Notes: generated from the letters alone by a model not told the origin. Positions 1 to 6,593 are shown, counted from the first letter of the stretch. The stretch is DNA of 11,794 bases from a bacterium (GCA_027294925.1 JAPULM010000170.1:1-11794); one strand, 5' to 3'. Numbers and translations: made by a program.

Positions 1-506
1 TCATCAGGTTCTTTCTCGCTCACTTCAATCACTTCTGCGTCCGGCCCCCTAACACCTTCCCCGCTAGACCTCAACGGCAGCTCACGTCCAAAGTTGCGCA
101 CCGCTTGAATCAACAAATGGCCACTCACCACATCTCGAGCGGCAGAGTCAATTAAGTCATCGAGGCGACTCTGAGCCGAGCGTTCATCGCCAACCGACTG
201 CAAAAAAAGTAACGGATCAGAAATGCGCCAACGGGCTATGGTATCGAGCAAAATAAACCGTTTATCGAGCGTGGGAATCTGATCAGGAGAACCATCCCAT
301 TCCAAGATGCGTTTATCAAACCGACGCACCGATTGCACCAGCGGCAGCTTGAAGCGCAATCCAGGTGTGGTGATGGGTTGCCCAATCGGTTCACCAAATT
401 GGGTAATAATGACCTGCTCCGTCTCATCAACACGGTAAAATGTACCGCCGGCAACCATCAATACCAACAGAATCAGTACAAGTACAGGAACATAAACCCG
501 ATTCAT
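1..506 (-). CDS. hflC: HflC-like SPFH/band-7 protein, 5' part (cut by window edge)
   Basis: Partial gene: about 168 codons are present and the 3' end lies beyond position 1. It probably encodes HflC, which with HflK forms a membrane complex that modulates the FtsH protease. The protein opens MNRVYVPVLVLILLVLMVAG, a single N-terminal membrane anchor. The SPFH domain follows, with an 'EQVIITQFGEPIG' strand, 'TPGLRFKLPLVQSV', 'RILEWDGSPDQIPTLDKR', and 'ARWRISDPLLFLQSV', which matches the HflC pattern of W-R-I-S-D. The ATG at 506 is preferred because GGAG lies 8 bases before it. Another ATG at 512 overlaps the hflK stop as ATGA but sits too close to the same Shine-Dalgarno. The overlap implies cotranscription and translational coupling with hflK. 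Function is inferred from family and order; the C-terminal half is not visible. Confidence 0.88.
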   Translation of the reverse strand, partial: MNRVYVPVLVLILLVLMVAGGTFYRVDETEQVIITQFGEPIGQPITTPGLRFKLPLVQSVRRFDKRILEWDGSPDQIPTLDKRFILLDTIARWRISDPLLFLQSVGDERSAQSRLDDLIDSAARDVVSGHLLIQAVRNFGRELPLRSSGEGVRGPDAEVIEVSEKEPD

Positions 507-508
507 AC

Positions 509-1534
509 TCATTTCTCCTCTGCCGCCGGCAAAACCGGAAGATTGTCACCCTGTTGGAGGTTTAAAAACGGTAACAGCGAAGCAGGCTGATCCGCATCAA
601 AGACAAACACCTGTCTAACCGCGGGCAGAATCTCACGCATGGTTTCAAGATAGAGTCGGCGGCGCGTGACCTGCGGCGCCTTACGATACTCGGTGAGCAG
701 CGCGTTAAAGCGCGCCACATCGCCCTTCGCCGTATTGGTTCGGTTTATCGCATATCCTTCGCCTTTGGCAACCGTGCGCTGCGCTTCGCCACGCGCACGA
801 GGCACCTCTTTGTTACGCTCCTCCAAGGCTTCGTTGATTTTGCGCGACTTTTCCTGCTGGGCTTCATTGACTTCATTAAAGGCACGTTTGACCGCCTCCG
901 AAGGTGGCGTCACGTTCTGCATTTTCACCGTTTCAACCCGCAATCCGGTCTCATATAAATCGAGCAATTTCTGCATTTTTCTCTCAGCTGAACTGGCGAT
1001 CTCCATACGGCGTTCAGTCAGCACTTCGGTCACCGTATGATCGCCGACAACCGCACGCATAACAACCTGCGCCACATCCCCGAGCGTCTCCTCCGGAGCC
1101 CGAATACGAAATAGGTACTTCACCGGATCGGCAATACGATACTGCACGATCCATTTTACGTCAGCCACATTGAGATCACCGGTCAACATCAGAGCTTCTT
1201 CGTCGTATGAGCGTGGGCTAAAACGTGTCCGTATGCCGGCCTCTTCGGTCCGAAAACCGAACTCGGCTTTAAGCACCCGCTGCACCTTTACCTTGCGCAT
1301 CGTTTCCAAGCCAAACGGAAGTTTCATGTGCAGGCCCGGCGCTGCCTGGCGCACATACCTGCCGAAACGCTGTACGACGGCCACCTCATCGGCCTCAACC
1401 ATATAAAATATGGTCAACAAAATGCTAATAACAAACAGCACTGCAACGCCAGCAATGACTACGCTTTTCGGAATACGAGGAATATTTGCACTCTGGAAAA
1501 AATCCGGCGCCGGACCACCATTACCGCTGCGCAT
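509..1534 (-). CDS. hflK: HflK-like SPFH/band-7 membrane protein, FtsH modulator
   Basis: Encodes a 341-residue protein of the HflK type, partner of HflC in the complex that surrounds and restrains FtsH in the inner membrane. A hydrophobic segment at about residues 23-45 (VVIAGVAVLFVISILLTIFY) is the only membrane anchor. The band-7 domain follows, with 'EVAVVQRFGRYVRQAAPGLH' and 'VKWIVQYRIADPVKYLFRI', then a charged helical stretch around 'NEVNEAQQEKSRKINEALEE' and a C-terminal 'LYLETMREILP' motif typical of HflK. It is shorter than the E. coli protein (about 419) and lacks most of that protein's Gly-rich N-terminus. The start is the ATG at 1534, five bases after a perfect AAGGAGG; a GTG six bases upstream would abut that site and is rejected. 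It overlaps hflC at the stop codon. Confidence 0.92.
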   Translation of the reverse strand: MRSGNGGPAPDFFQSANIPRIPKSVVIAGVAVLFVISILLTIFYMVEADEVAVVQRFGRYVRQAAPGLHMKLPFGLETMRKVKVQRVLKAEFGFRTEEAGIRTRFSPRSYDEEALMLTGDLNVADVKWIVQYRIADPVKYLFRIRAPEETLGDVAQVVMRAVVGDHTVTEVLTERRMEIASSAERKMQKLLDLYETGLRVETVKMQNVTPPSEAVKRAFNEVNEAQQEKSRKINEALEERNKEVPRARGEAQRTVAKGEGYAINRTNTAKGDVARFNALLTEYRKAPQVTRRRLYLETMREILPAVRQVFVFDADQPASLLPFLNLQQGDNLPVLPAAEEK

Positions 1535-1636
1535 ACCCACCTCCTTTTTCTCGACTTAGCAAACCATGCAATACCACATGGCATGTTGACCTACGCTCTA
1601 ACAGCCTTGCCCAGTGCAGCGGCCATATCGTTGCAC

Positions 1637-1665
1637 AGTATACAAGAAATTAACCCGGATGACGA
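1637..1665 (-). promoter_or_regulatory. Candidate sigma70 promoter for hflKC
   Basis: Read on the minus strand, TCGTCA (1665-1660, 4/6 to the -35 consensus) is followed after 17 bases by TATACT (1642-1637, 5/6 to the -10). Transcription would begin near 1630 and leave a leader of about 95 bases before the hflK start. It is the best match in the 235-bp divergent region, but the -35 is only moderate. Confidence 0.45.
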
Positions 1666-1705
1666 CACATCACAAGGCGCCCAAATCTCGGTGCTCCGTT
1701 TACGA

Positions 1706-1735
1706 TTGACGGCATCGTATCCGACCCAGTAGGAT
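1706..1735 (+). promoter_or_regulatory. Candidate promoter for the CYTH gene
   Basis: TTGACG (1706-1711, 5/6 to the -35) and TAGGAT (1730-1735, 4/6 to the -10) are separated by 18 bases, which would place the start near 1742 and give a short leader before the ATG at 1770. This is a plausible but not strong match. It is back-to-back with the hflKC promoter, so the 1535-1769 region is a divergent control region with nothing else recognisable in it. Confidence 0.4.
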
Positions 1736-1769
1736 AACGTGATTCATCCGTCATCAAACCAGAGCATCT

Positions 1770-2366
1770 ATGAGCTACGAAGAGATTGAAGTCAAATTTA
1801 TTGTCGATGATCTTCCGGCTATGCGTCAGCGTATCCTCGCCATAGGTGCATGCCTCAAGACGCCTCGCACCTATGAGGACAATGTAATGTTTGACACCCC
1901 GGACCAACAATTGAAACGCCAGGGCCGTCTTCTCCGTTTGCGGCGCGACCAGCGTAATATTGTCACCTATAAAGAACCCGGCCTCACCAAGCATGAAGAT
2001 TTCAAAGTGCTCCACGAGTATGAAGTCAGCGTAAGTGATTTTGCTCAGATGCACACCATCTTGGAGAAAATCGGTTTACGACCCACCTTACGCTATGAGA
2101 AGTATCGACAAACCTTTACCTATCAAAACGCAGAACTTCTGTTGGATGAAACGCCATGCGGTGTCTTTCTGGAAATTGAAGGGCCGCAGGAAACCATTCG
2201 AGACCTTGCCGAGCAATTGGGAATCGACTTTAAAACGCGCCTAACGGCCGGCTATGGGGAAATTTTTGAGACGATTTGTGCAACCTATAATCTACATCTT
2301 ACGGACATGACATTTGACAATTTCCACCGCTTGGATATCAACCTACATGCCTGTAACCTAACATGA
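1770..2366 (+). CDS. CYTH-domain protein (class IV adenylate cyclase / thiamine-triphosphatase-like)
   Basis: Encodes a 198-residue soluble protein of the CYTH (CyaB-thiamine triphosphatase) superfamily, which binds triphosphorylated substrates and metal inside an eight-strand tunnel. The N-terminal ExExK signature is present as E5-I-E7-V-K9. Expected tunnel residues follow: R56/R58/R59 in 'LLRLRR', K68 in 'TYKEP', E83 and E85 in 'HEYEV', R109 and K111 in 'RYEKYR', D126 in 'LLDE' and E135/E137 in 'FLEIEG'. Length is usual for CyaB-like members. Sequence alone does not separate adenylate cyclase from triphosphatase, so the substrate is left open. The Shine-Dalgarno before the ATG is weak (AGAG). 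A second plus-strand gene starts 23 bases after the stop and may be cotranscribed. Confidence 0.88.
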   Translation: MSYEEIEVKFIVDDLPAMRQRILAIGACLKTPRTYEDNVMFDTPDQQLKRQGRLLRLRRDQRNIVTYKEPGLTKHEDFKVLHEYEVSVSDFAQMHTILEKIGLRPTLRYEKYRQTFTYQNAELLLDETPCGVFLEIEGPQETIRDLAEQLGIDFKTRLTAGYGEIFETICATYNLHLTDMTFDNFHRLDINLHACNLT

Positions 2367-2388
2367 TGGTGAAGAACTCACAACGCGC

Positions 2389-2850
2389 ATGCCCAAAGCC
2401 TTACCACCTTCTACGGCAACCTCGCAGATTGACTTGGATCCGATAACCTTCAAAGCATTTCTGCGCGATCTTCTATTCCGAGAAGCCGGCAAACCCTATT
2501 TCAAACGCCTGCTCCTGCCCCGCCACCGTTATCGTCTGCTCGGCGCCTGGCAACCCTTCTCCATCCTGCAGGCCGAACGTCAATTATTACCAGTAGGCGG
2601 ACGCAACCTCGACCTGCTCATCCGGCAATTTTTTACCGACTCTACCTGCCTACGAGCCGAATTTCAGGAGGGGGGGATGCCCACCACGGCAATTTATGTA
2701 TTAAGACAACACTGTCCCCCCTGTCATCCCGCCCTGCAGCGCGTTCACATGCTGGAATGTACACGGATCGATGACGCCGTGTATCGTATCGATCTCAGCG
2801 GCGGCCCAGCCCCATCGCCTTCGGATAACCGCAAGACGGAGCCGGACTGA
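2389..2850 (+). CDS. Unrecognised 153-residue protein with a CPPC motif
   Basis: I do not recognise this family. The predicted protein is soluble and rich in Arg, Leu and Pro, with no signal peptide or membrane segment. Residues 20-62 look like an amphipathic region ('FKAFLRDLLFREAGKPYFKR'), and residues 108-113 contain H-C-P-P-C-H, a CxxC pair flanked by His that could be redox-active or bind metal. Another Cys is at about 124. The tail after residue 138 is Pro/Ser-rich and probably disordered. The ATG is the first in frame after an in-frame stop at 2359, though its ribosome-binding site is weak. It follows the CYTH gene by 23 bases and converges on the redox operon, whose last stop is 20 bases away. 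It is likely real from length and position; function unknown. Confidence 0.7.
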   Translation: MPKALPPSTATSQIDLDPITFKAFLRDLLFREAGKPYFKRLLLPRHRYRLLGAWQPFSILQAERQLLPVGGRNLDLLIRQFFTDSTCLRAEFQEGGMPTTAIYVLRQHCPPCHPALQRVHMLECTRIDDAVYRIDLSGGPAPSPSDNRKTEPD

Positions 2851-2870
2851 AGCGTGAGAAGCGGACGACA

Positions 2871-3749
2871 TCAACTGAGCATCGACACTTGCTGTTCGAA
2901 CGCCTGAGTGGAAACCATATGCCGTTCGAGTTCCATCTCCTGCGCTGAGAAACCCATCGCCAGACCCAGCATCTGCGGCATGTGGATCACGGGCAAATCA
3001 ATCTCCACCCCCTTCTGGGCCGCCGCCCGCGACTGGTTAGCGTCAAGATTCAAGTGACACAATGGACAAGGCGTCACCATCACATCGGCGCCTTTTTCCT
3101 TTGCCTCGTACGTGTGATCTCCAGCCATGGCGAGCGAATTTTCCTCACTGGCGGCCATAATGGGAAAACCACAGCATTTACTCTTACCACCAAAGGTGCT
3201 GAAGTTGGCGCCCACCAACTCGATTAACTCGTCGAGATAACCACGTCGGTCACGCTCGGCACCATCGTTCAACACATTACGCGGACGCCGAATATAGCAT
3301 CCATAGAAAGGCGCGATGTTGATATTGCTAAGCGGCCGAACAATTAACGCTTTAAGCTTCTCAACGCCGATGTCTTCAAACAGCACCCAGAGGATGTGTT
3401 TAATCTCTGTGGTGCCTTTATATTGCAGCCCTTCCTCAGCTAAAAATTCGTCATTGATGCGCTGCAAATACTCAGGGTCATGCTTAAACCGGTAGTTAGC
3501 CTGACTCATCACGCCCTGACAGGTGCTGCACAGCACCATAATGGTCAAACCCTTTTGCTCGGCCTTGGCAAAGGTACGGGCGTTGATCGGGTCAGACACC
3601 TCACGGCTCAAACAACCGGCGCCGGTGCAGCCAACATCTTCCAATTCTTCTAACTCAATGCCGAGTTTCTGCGCCACCTTGACGGCAGTCGGGTAAAGCT
3701 CCGGACACCCGCCACGCGACACACAGCCTGGGAAAAATGCATAACGCAT
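2871..3749 (-). CDS. HdrB/SdhE-like CCG-domain subunit of the redox complex
   Basis: Encodes a 292-residue protein with two cysteine-rich CCG domains, as in heterodisulfide reductase HdrB and the third subunit of type-E succinate dehydrogenases/MfrE. These domains hold unusual noncubane iron-sulfur clusters or donate electrons to quinone or disulfides. The second domain is complete: C151, C192-C193-G194 ('KCCGFPI') and C228-x2-C231 ('TPCPLC'). The first is degenerate: C9, then G40-C41 where Cys-Cys is usual, then C74-x2-C77 ('LCSTC'); C15 and C46 are extra. There is no membrane segment. The ATG overlaps the stop of the preceding iron-sulfur gene as TAATG, so the two are translationally coupled. 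It is the last gene of the operon. The family call is firm; the acceptor or donor is inference. Confidence 0.9.
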   Translation of the reverse strand: MRYAFFPGCVSRGGCPELYPTAVKVAQKLGIELEELEDVGCTGAGCLSREVSDPINARTFAKAEQKGLTIMVLCSTCQGVMSQANYRFKHDPEYLQRINDEFLAEEGLQYKGTTEIKHILWVLFEDIGVEKLKALIVRPLSNINIAPFYGCYIRRPRNVLNDGAERDRRGYLDELIELVGANFSTFGGKSKCCGFPIMAASEENSLAMAGDHTYEAKEKGADVMVTPCPLCHLNLDANQSRAAAQKGVEIDLPVIHMPQMLGLAMGFSAQEMELERHMVSTQAFEQQVSMLS

Positions 3750-4705
3750 TACTTGTTCCCCTCTACTTTTTCGAAGATGCGTTTGATCTGCTCAGCCCCC
3801 GGACGCTTTTTATGCGTCAGTGGATTGGGCAGCTTACCACGACGCCAGGCTTGCACAGCCGTCGGCAGTAGGGCAAACAAGTTTGACACGCCCTCGGCAG
3901 TCTCTGTCGCAATGGCAATTTTGCCTTCGTTCAGATGGCCGGTTTCTTTCACCGAACGGACAAAGCTCATATGATGTCGTTCGACCCGCCGATTATTGGT
4001 AAGGCCACGGCGGTATGACAAATCACGCAGATCAAAAATTCGATCGGTCGGATCAATACCCAATGGGCAATGGCTATTGGCTTCGTAGCAGTGGCAGCAA
4101 TCCCACACCCCCTTGGGCCCATTGAGCTTCGTCATGCGCGCCTCGGTATCTGCATCACGCGGATCAAAAACATAACGATAGGCCCTATTAAGCGCCGCCG
4201 GCCCCATAAAATCCTTGTCCACCACAATTACCGCGCAGCCTTCGTCGCACAGCCCGCACAGATGACAGGTCATGGCGTGCCGCAACGGCTCTAACTGCGC
4301 ATCATCCAACTGATATAATCCCTCCGGCGGCGCCGCCGGCCGCACCCCCGGATCGATATTCTTAATTTTGCTAAACAGAAACGTCTCCATATCAAGCACA
4401 AGGTCTTTAAGCACCGGAACGTTACGAATCGGCTCAACCTTGACTTCATCCTTTTTAATAGCGTCCTTCACCCGCTGCACACAGGCCAGACGACCCTTGC
4501 CACTGATACGCATCGAACATTCCCCGCAGTAGCCACTCTGGCAAGAGCCACGAAATGACAAGGTGGGGTCCTGTTCGTCGCGCACTTGCAACATGGCGTC
4601 AAGCACGGTGGCGTTCTCATCCACCTCAAGCTGATAAGCTTGAAAGGTTGGTTTGTCGCCATTGGTTCCCGGATCTTTACGAGCAATATTCAAGGTAATC
4701 TGCAT
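3749..4705 (-). CDS. SdhB/FrdB-like iron-sulfur subunit
   Basis: Encodes a 318-residue ferredoxin-type subunit that should relay electrons between the flavoprotein and the CCG subunit. The N-terminal [2Fe-2S] domain has C55-x4-C60-x2-C63-x11-C75 ('SCQSGYCGEC'). The C-terminal domain has a [4Fe-4S] motif C147-x2-C150-x2-C153-x3-C157, where the usual proline after the last Cys is Ala. The third cluster motif reads 'WDCCHCYEANSHCPLG': ligand positions 1, 4 and 11 are C203, C206 and C213, but position 7, normally Cys, is A209, and C204 is extra. The protein is longer than E. coli FrdB (about 244), with an extended basic tail. No membrane segment is visible. Its ATG follows the flavoprotein stop with no gap, and GGAGGA within the end of that gene serves as ribosome-binding site. 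Confidence 0.93.
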   Translation of the reverse strand: MQITLNIARKDPGTNGDKPTFQAYQLEVDENATVLDAMLQVRDEQDPTLSFRGSCQSGYCGECSMRISGKGRLACVQRVKDAIKKDEVKVEPIRNVPVLKDLVLDMETFLFSKIKNIDPGVRPAAPPEGLYQLDDAQLEPLRHAMTCHLCGLCDEGCAVIVVDKDFMGPAALNRAYRYVFDPRDADTEARMTKLNGPKGVWDCCHCYEANSHCPLGIDPTDRIFDLRDLSYRRGLTNNRRVERHHMSFVRSVKETGHLNEGKIAIATETAEGVSNLFALLPTAVQAWRRGKLPNPLTHKKRPGAEQIKRIFEKVEGNK

Positions 4706-6370
4706 TTAATAGGTCCTCCTTTCCGGCTGCCAACGGGTCTGCTGCACCGGCAGAACGTCTACTTTAGGCCCATCCGGCGTCGCAGTTGTCACGGTGTGGC
4801 ATAACCAGTTCGCATCATCGCGCTGCGGAAAATCCTCACGTCGATGGCTACCACGGCTTTCCTGCCGTGCAGCCGCGGCGGCAAGCGTCGCCGCCGCGAC
4901 CTGTACCAGCGCCTCGACTTCCAGCACTGCCTGTAGTTCATGATTATAGACCATTTGCTTATTCACCAACCCTAAATCCGCTACACGCTGCCGCAGTCCA
5001 TCCAACCTCCCGGTTGCCTCGGTCAAGCCCGTAGCGCAACGCAGCAGACCGGCTTTCGCTTCCATCAACGCCCCAAGTTCGGCGCCCAGTTTACCCGGTC
5101 GGTCATTATTCGGATCGCGTTGCACCAATGTCTGAATACGCTGTTCTGCGGCTTGCAGCAGCACATCCGGCGCCTGCCCTGCAGCTGATTGCTGCGCCGC
5201 CGCGGCAGCCGCCGCTCCCGCCTGACGGCCAAAGACGACCGATTCCATCAAGGCATTTCCCGCCAACTCACCGGCGCCTCGTACGCCGATATTCGCACAC
5301 TCGCCAGTCGCATAGAGGCCCGAGACGGACGTCTCACCGTCCGTGTTTACCGCAATGCCGCCAAGGGTAGCGAGCACCGCAGGCCGGACAGCGACAGGTT
5401 GTTTGGTCAAATCACATCCCGTAAAGCTCTTGACTAGTGACAGCGTCTGCGAAAATTGCCGTTTTAGAAGTCCACTGTCGACTTGAGAAGCGTCGAGCAT
5501 CACTTCGTGTCCAGCGTCGATCTCACTTTGGATGGCGTAAACGCATACATCCGTAGCGGCCAATTCCATACTGTCAGGCGCTGTTCCGGTCATCAACCGC
5601 TCGCCGGCCGCATTGATCAAATGCGCCCCCACGCCCAGCAATCCCCGCGTGATCGGAATCGATTTACGACCGCCAATCGCTAAGGGATGGTATTGTACCA
5701 TCTCCATATCTAACAAGGCGACACCCGCATTGTAAGCCAGGCTAATGCCATCGCCCGTACAAGCGGCTGAAGCGGCATTCGAGGTGTAGAGTTGCGACGC
5801 ATGTCCGGTAGCCAGCAGCACCGCTTTAGCATGTAGCGCTTCGATCGACCCGCGACTCTGATCAAGCGCCACAACACCCCGACAGACACCATCGTCTATC
5901 AACAAACTGGTTACAAACCATTCATCGTAAGTCGTAATCGCTTCTTTCAAAACCTGTTCGTACAGCACATGCAGTAAAATATGACCGGTCAAATCATCGC
6001 TAAAGCAACTGCGCGCCTGGCCCGATCCGCACAGCCGCCGCAACTGCAGACCCCGGTCGGCAGCCCGGTTAAACAACGCGCCCATATGATCCAGCGTGAC
6101 GATCTCGGTCAGCGCCTCCTGGCACAGATATTCAATTGCATCCTGTTCACCAAGGTAATCACTGGCCCGGACCGTATCATGCGCATGTTGCTCCCAGCTA
6201 TCATCGGCGCCAAGCGCCACATTGATGCCGGCACGCGTACCCGCCGACGAACTACGCACAGGATGGAGTTTCGACACCACGGCAACGTCAACCCCAGCTT
6301 GTTTGGCAGCTAGTGCCGCTCGCAAACCTGCGACCCCGCCCCCAACCACAATCACATCATGCTCAAGCAT
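4706..6370 (-). CDS. SdhA/FrdA-family flavoprotein with divergent active site (substrate unknown)
   Basis: Encodes a 554-residue FAD protein of the succinate dehydrogenase/fumarate reductase flavoprotein family. The dinucleotide-binding motif is at residues 8-20 ('VVGGGVAGLRAAL'). Other family landmarks are 'DDLTGHILLH' (125-134), 'VQYHPL' (225-230), 'GLYATGECANIG' (351-362) and 'ESRGSHRREDFPQRDDANWL' near the C-terminus. There is no signal peptide, so it should be cytoplasmic. Aligned by motif to E. coli FrdA, H232 is kept (H228), but E245 is R242, R287 is T273, H355 is L333 and R390 is E368. The histidine for covalent FAD (H44) is S41. The dicarboxylate site is therefore not canonical, and I do not assign succinate or fumarate. 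It is the first gene of a three-gene operon. The start ATG has AAGGAG 7 bases upstream. An Ala-rich run sits at about 385-392. Confidence 0.9.
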   Translation of the reverse strand: MLEHDVIVVGGGVAGLRAALAAKQAGVDVAVVSKLHPVRSSSAGTRAGINVALGADDSWEQHAHDTVRASDYLGEQDAIEYLCQEALTEIVTLDHMGALFNRAADRGLQLRRLCGSGQARSCFSDDLTGHILLHVLYEQVLKEAITTYDEWFVTSLLIDDGVCRGVVALDQSRGSIEALHAKAVLLATGHASQLYTSNAASAACTGDGISLAYNAGVALLDMEMVQYHPLAIGGRKSIPITRGLLGVGAHLINAAGERLMTGTAPDSMELAATDVCVYAIQSEIDAGHEVMLDASQVDSGLLKRQFSQTLSLVKSFTGCDLTKQPVAVRPAVLATLGGIAVNTDGETSVSGLYATGECANIGVRGAGELAGNALMESVVFGRQAGAAAAAAAQQSAAGQAPDVLLQAAEQRIQTLVQRDPNNDRPGKLGAELGALMEAKAGLLRCATGLTEATGRLDGLRQRVADLGLVNKQMVYNHELQAVLEVEALVQVAAATLAAAAARQESRGSHRREDFPQRDDANWLCHTVTTATPDGPKVDVLPVQQTRWQPERRTY

Positions 6371-6377
6371 GGTTTTT

Positions 6378-6383
6378 CTCCTT
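6378..6383 (-). promoter_or_regulatory. Strong ribosome-binding site of the flavoprotein gene
   Basis: AAGGAG on the minus strand lies 7 bases before the ATG at 6370. It supports this start over internal alternatives and indicates good translation of the first operon gene. Confidence 0.75.
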
Positions 6384-6399
6384 CTCTATACATGATCTC

Positions 6400-6428
6400 A
6401 TGCTAGGCAAAGTCAAGCGGGATGTCAA
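6400..6428 (-). promoter_or_regulatory. Sigma70-type promoter of the flavoprotein/iron-sulfur/CCG operon
   Basis: On the minus strand a perfect TTGACA (6428-6423) is followed after exactly 17 bases by TAGCAT (6405-6400, 4/6 to the -10 consensus). The start would fall near 6393, giving a leader of about 22 bases that contains AAGGAG. No other gene intervenes, so this should drive all three genes of the operon. Confidence 0.7.
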
Positions 6429-6586
6429 CGCCTTTTCACCGTGACGACATTCGCTCTTGCCGGAAAGTAACACGCTGCCCTGGCAGGCAGGCTCTGATAA
6501 ACTGTCCAAGAGCCCATATCGATACCCAGCGGACATTGACAAGCAGCACACATAGCCAGATAATAGGACACCTGTTCGGCCATCAT
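6425..6586 (-). CDS. Possible small Cys-rich protein, 53 residues (doubtful)
   Basis: A 53-codon open frame starts with two ATG codons and has AGAGG about 6 bases upstream. The product contains C13, C16, C18 and C39 in 'MCAACQCPLGID' and nearby, and ends in basic residues. Against it: it covers both divergent promoters of this region, with its stop inside the -35 of the flavoprotein operon, and has no promoter of its own that I can see. Its 'CPLGID' string also occurs in the neighbouring iron-sulfur subunit, which may be chance. I list it because length, ribosome-binding site and Cys spacing are suggestive, but the simplest reading is non-coding control DNA. Confidence 0.2.
   Translation of the reverse strand: MMAEQVSYYLAMCAACQCPLGIDMGSWTVYQSLPARAACYFPARANVVTVKRR
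6536..6564 (+). promoter_or_regulatory. Strong sigma70-type promoter for the 97-residue gene and thyX-like gene
   Basis: TTGACA (6536-6541, perfect -35) and GATAAT (6559-6564, 5/6 to the -10) are separated by exactly 17 bases. The start would be near 6571, leaving a leader of about 48 bases before the ATG at 6619. It is one of the best promoter matches in the window. Confidence 0.75.
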
Positions 6587-6593
6587 GCCGAAC
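6574..6593. promoter_or_regulatory. Inverted repeat GTTCGGC-N6-GCCGAAC, candidate operator or leader hairpin
   Basis: Two perfect 7-bp arms flank a 6-base centre (CATCAT). The repeat begins about 3 bases after the predicted plus-strand transcription start, a typical position for a repressor site. In RNA it would form a stable hairpin with no U-tract, so it is not a terminator. Whether DNA or RNA is the working form cannot be told from the sequence. Confidence 0.5.

Noticed and set aside
1565..1582. CCATG-N8-CATGG inverted repeat upstream of hflK
   Set aside because: Only 5-bp arms, at a position that fits neither a terminator nor an operator, so it is easily chance.
1650..2054. Minus-strand open frame across the CYTH gene's 5' part
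   Set aside because: It overlaps the intact CYTH domain and the divergent promoters, and its product has no recognisable motif.
2851..2870. Bidirectional terminator between the CPPC gene and the redox operon, and likewise at 8458-8476
   Set aside because: Both convergent gaps are about 20 bases, and neither holds a GC hairpin followed by T residues.
4324..4339. Perfect 16-bp GC palindrome CCGGCGGCGCCGCCGG
   Set aside because: It lies inside the iron-sulfur gene and encodes part of a Pro/Ala linker (R-P-A-A-P-P-E). GC-rich Pro/Ala codons readily form such palindromes, and there is no nearby signal.
5128..5437. Plus-strand open frames opposite the flavoprotein gene
   Set aside because: They are antisense to well-conserved FAD-family sequence. 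Their Arg/Pro/His-rich translations are typical shadows of Ala/Gly-rich coding DNA.
6425..6586. CPLGID shared with the iron-sulfur subunit as evidence of a gene duplication
   Set aside because: The matching DNA is under 20 bases with several mismatches and similarity does not extend, so it is probably coincidence.
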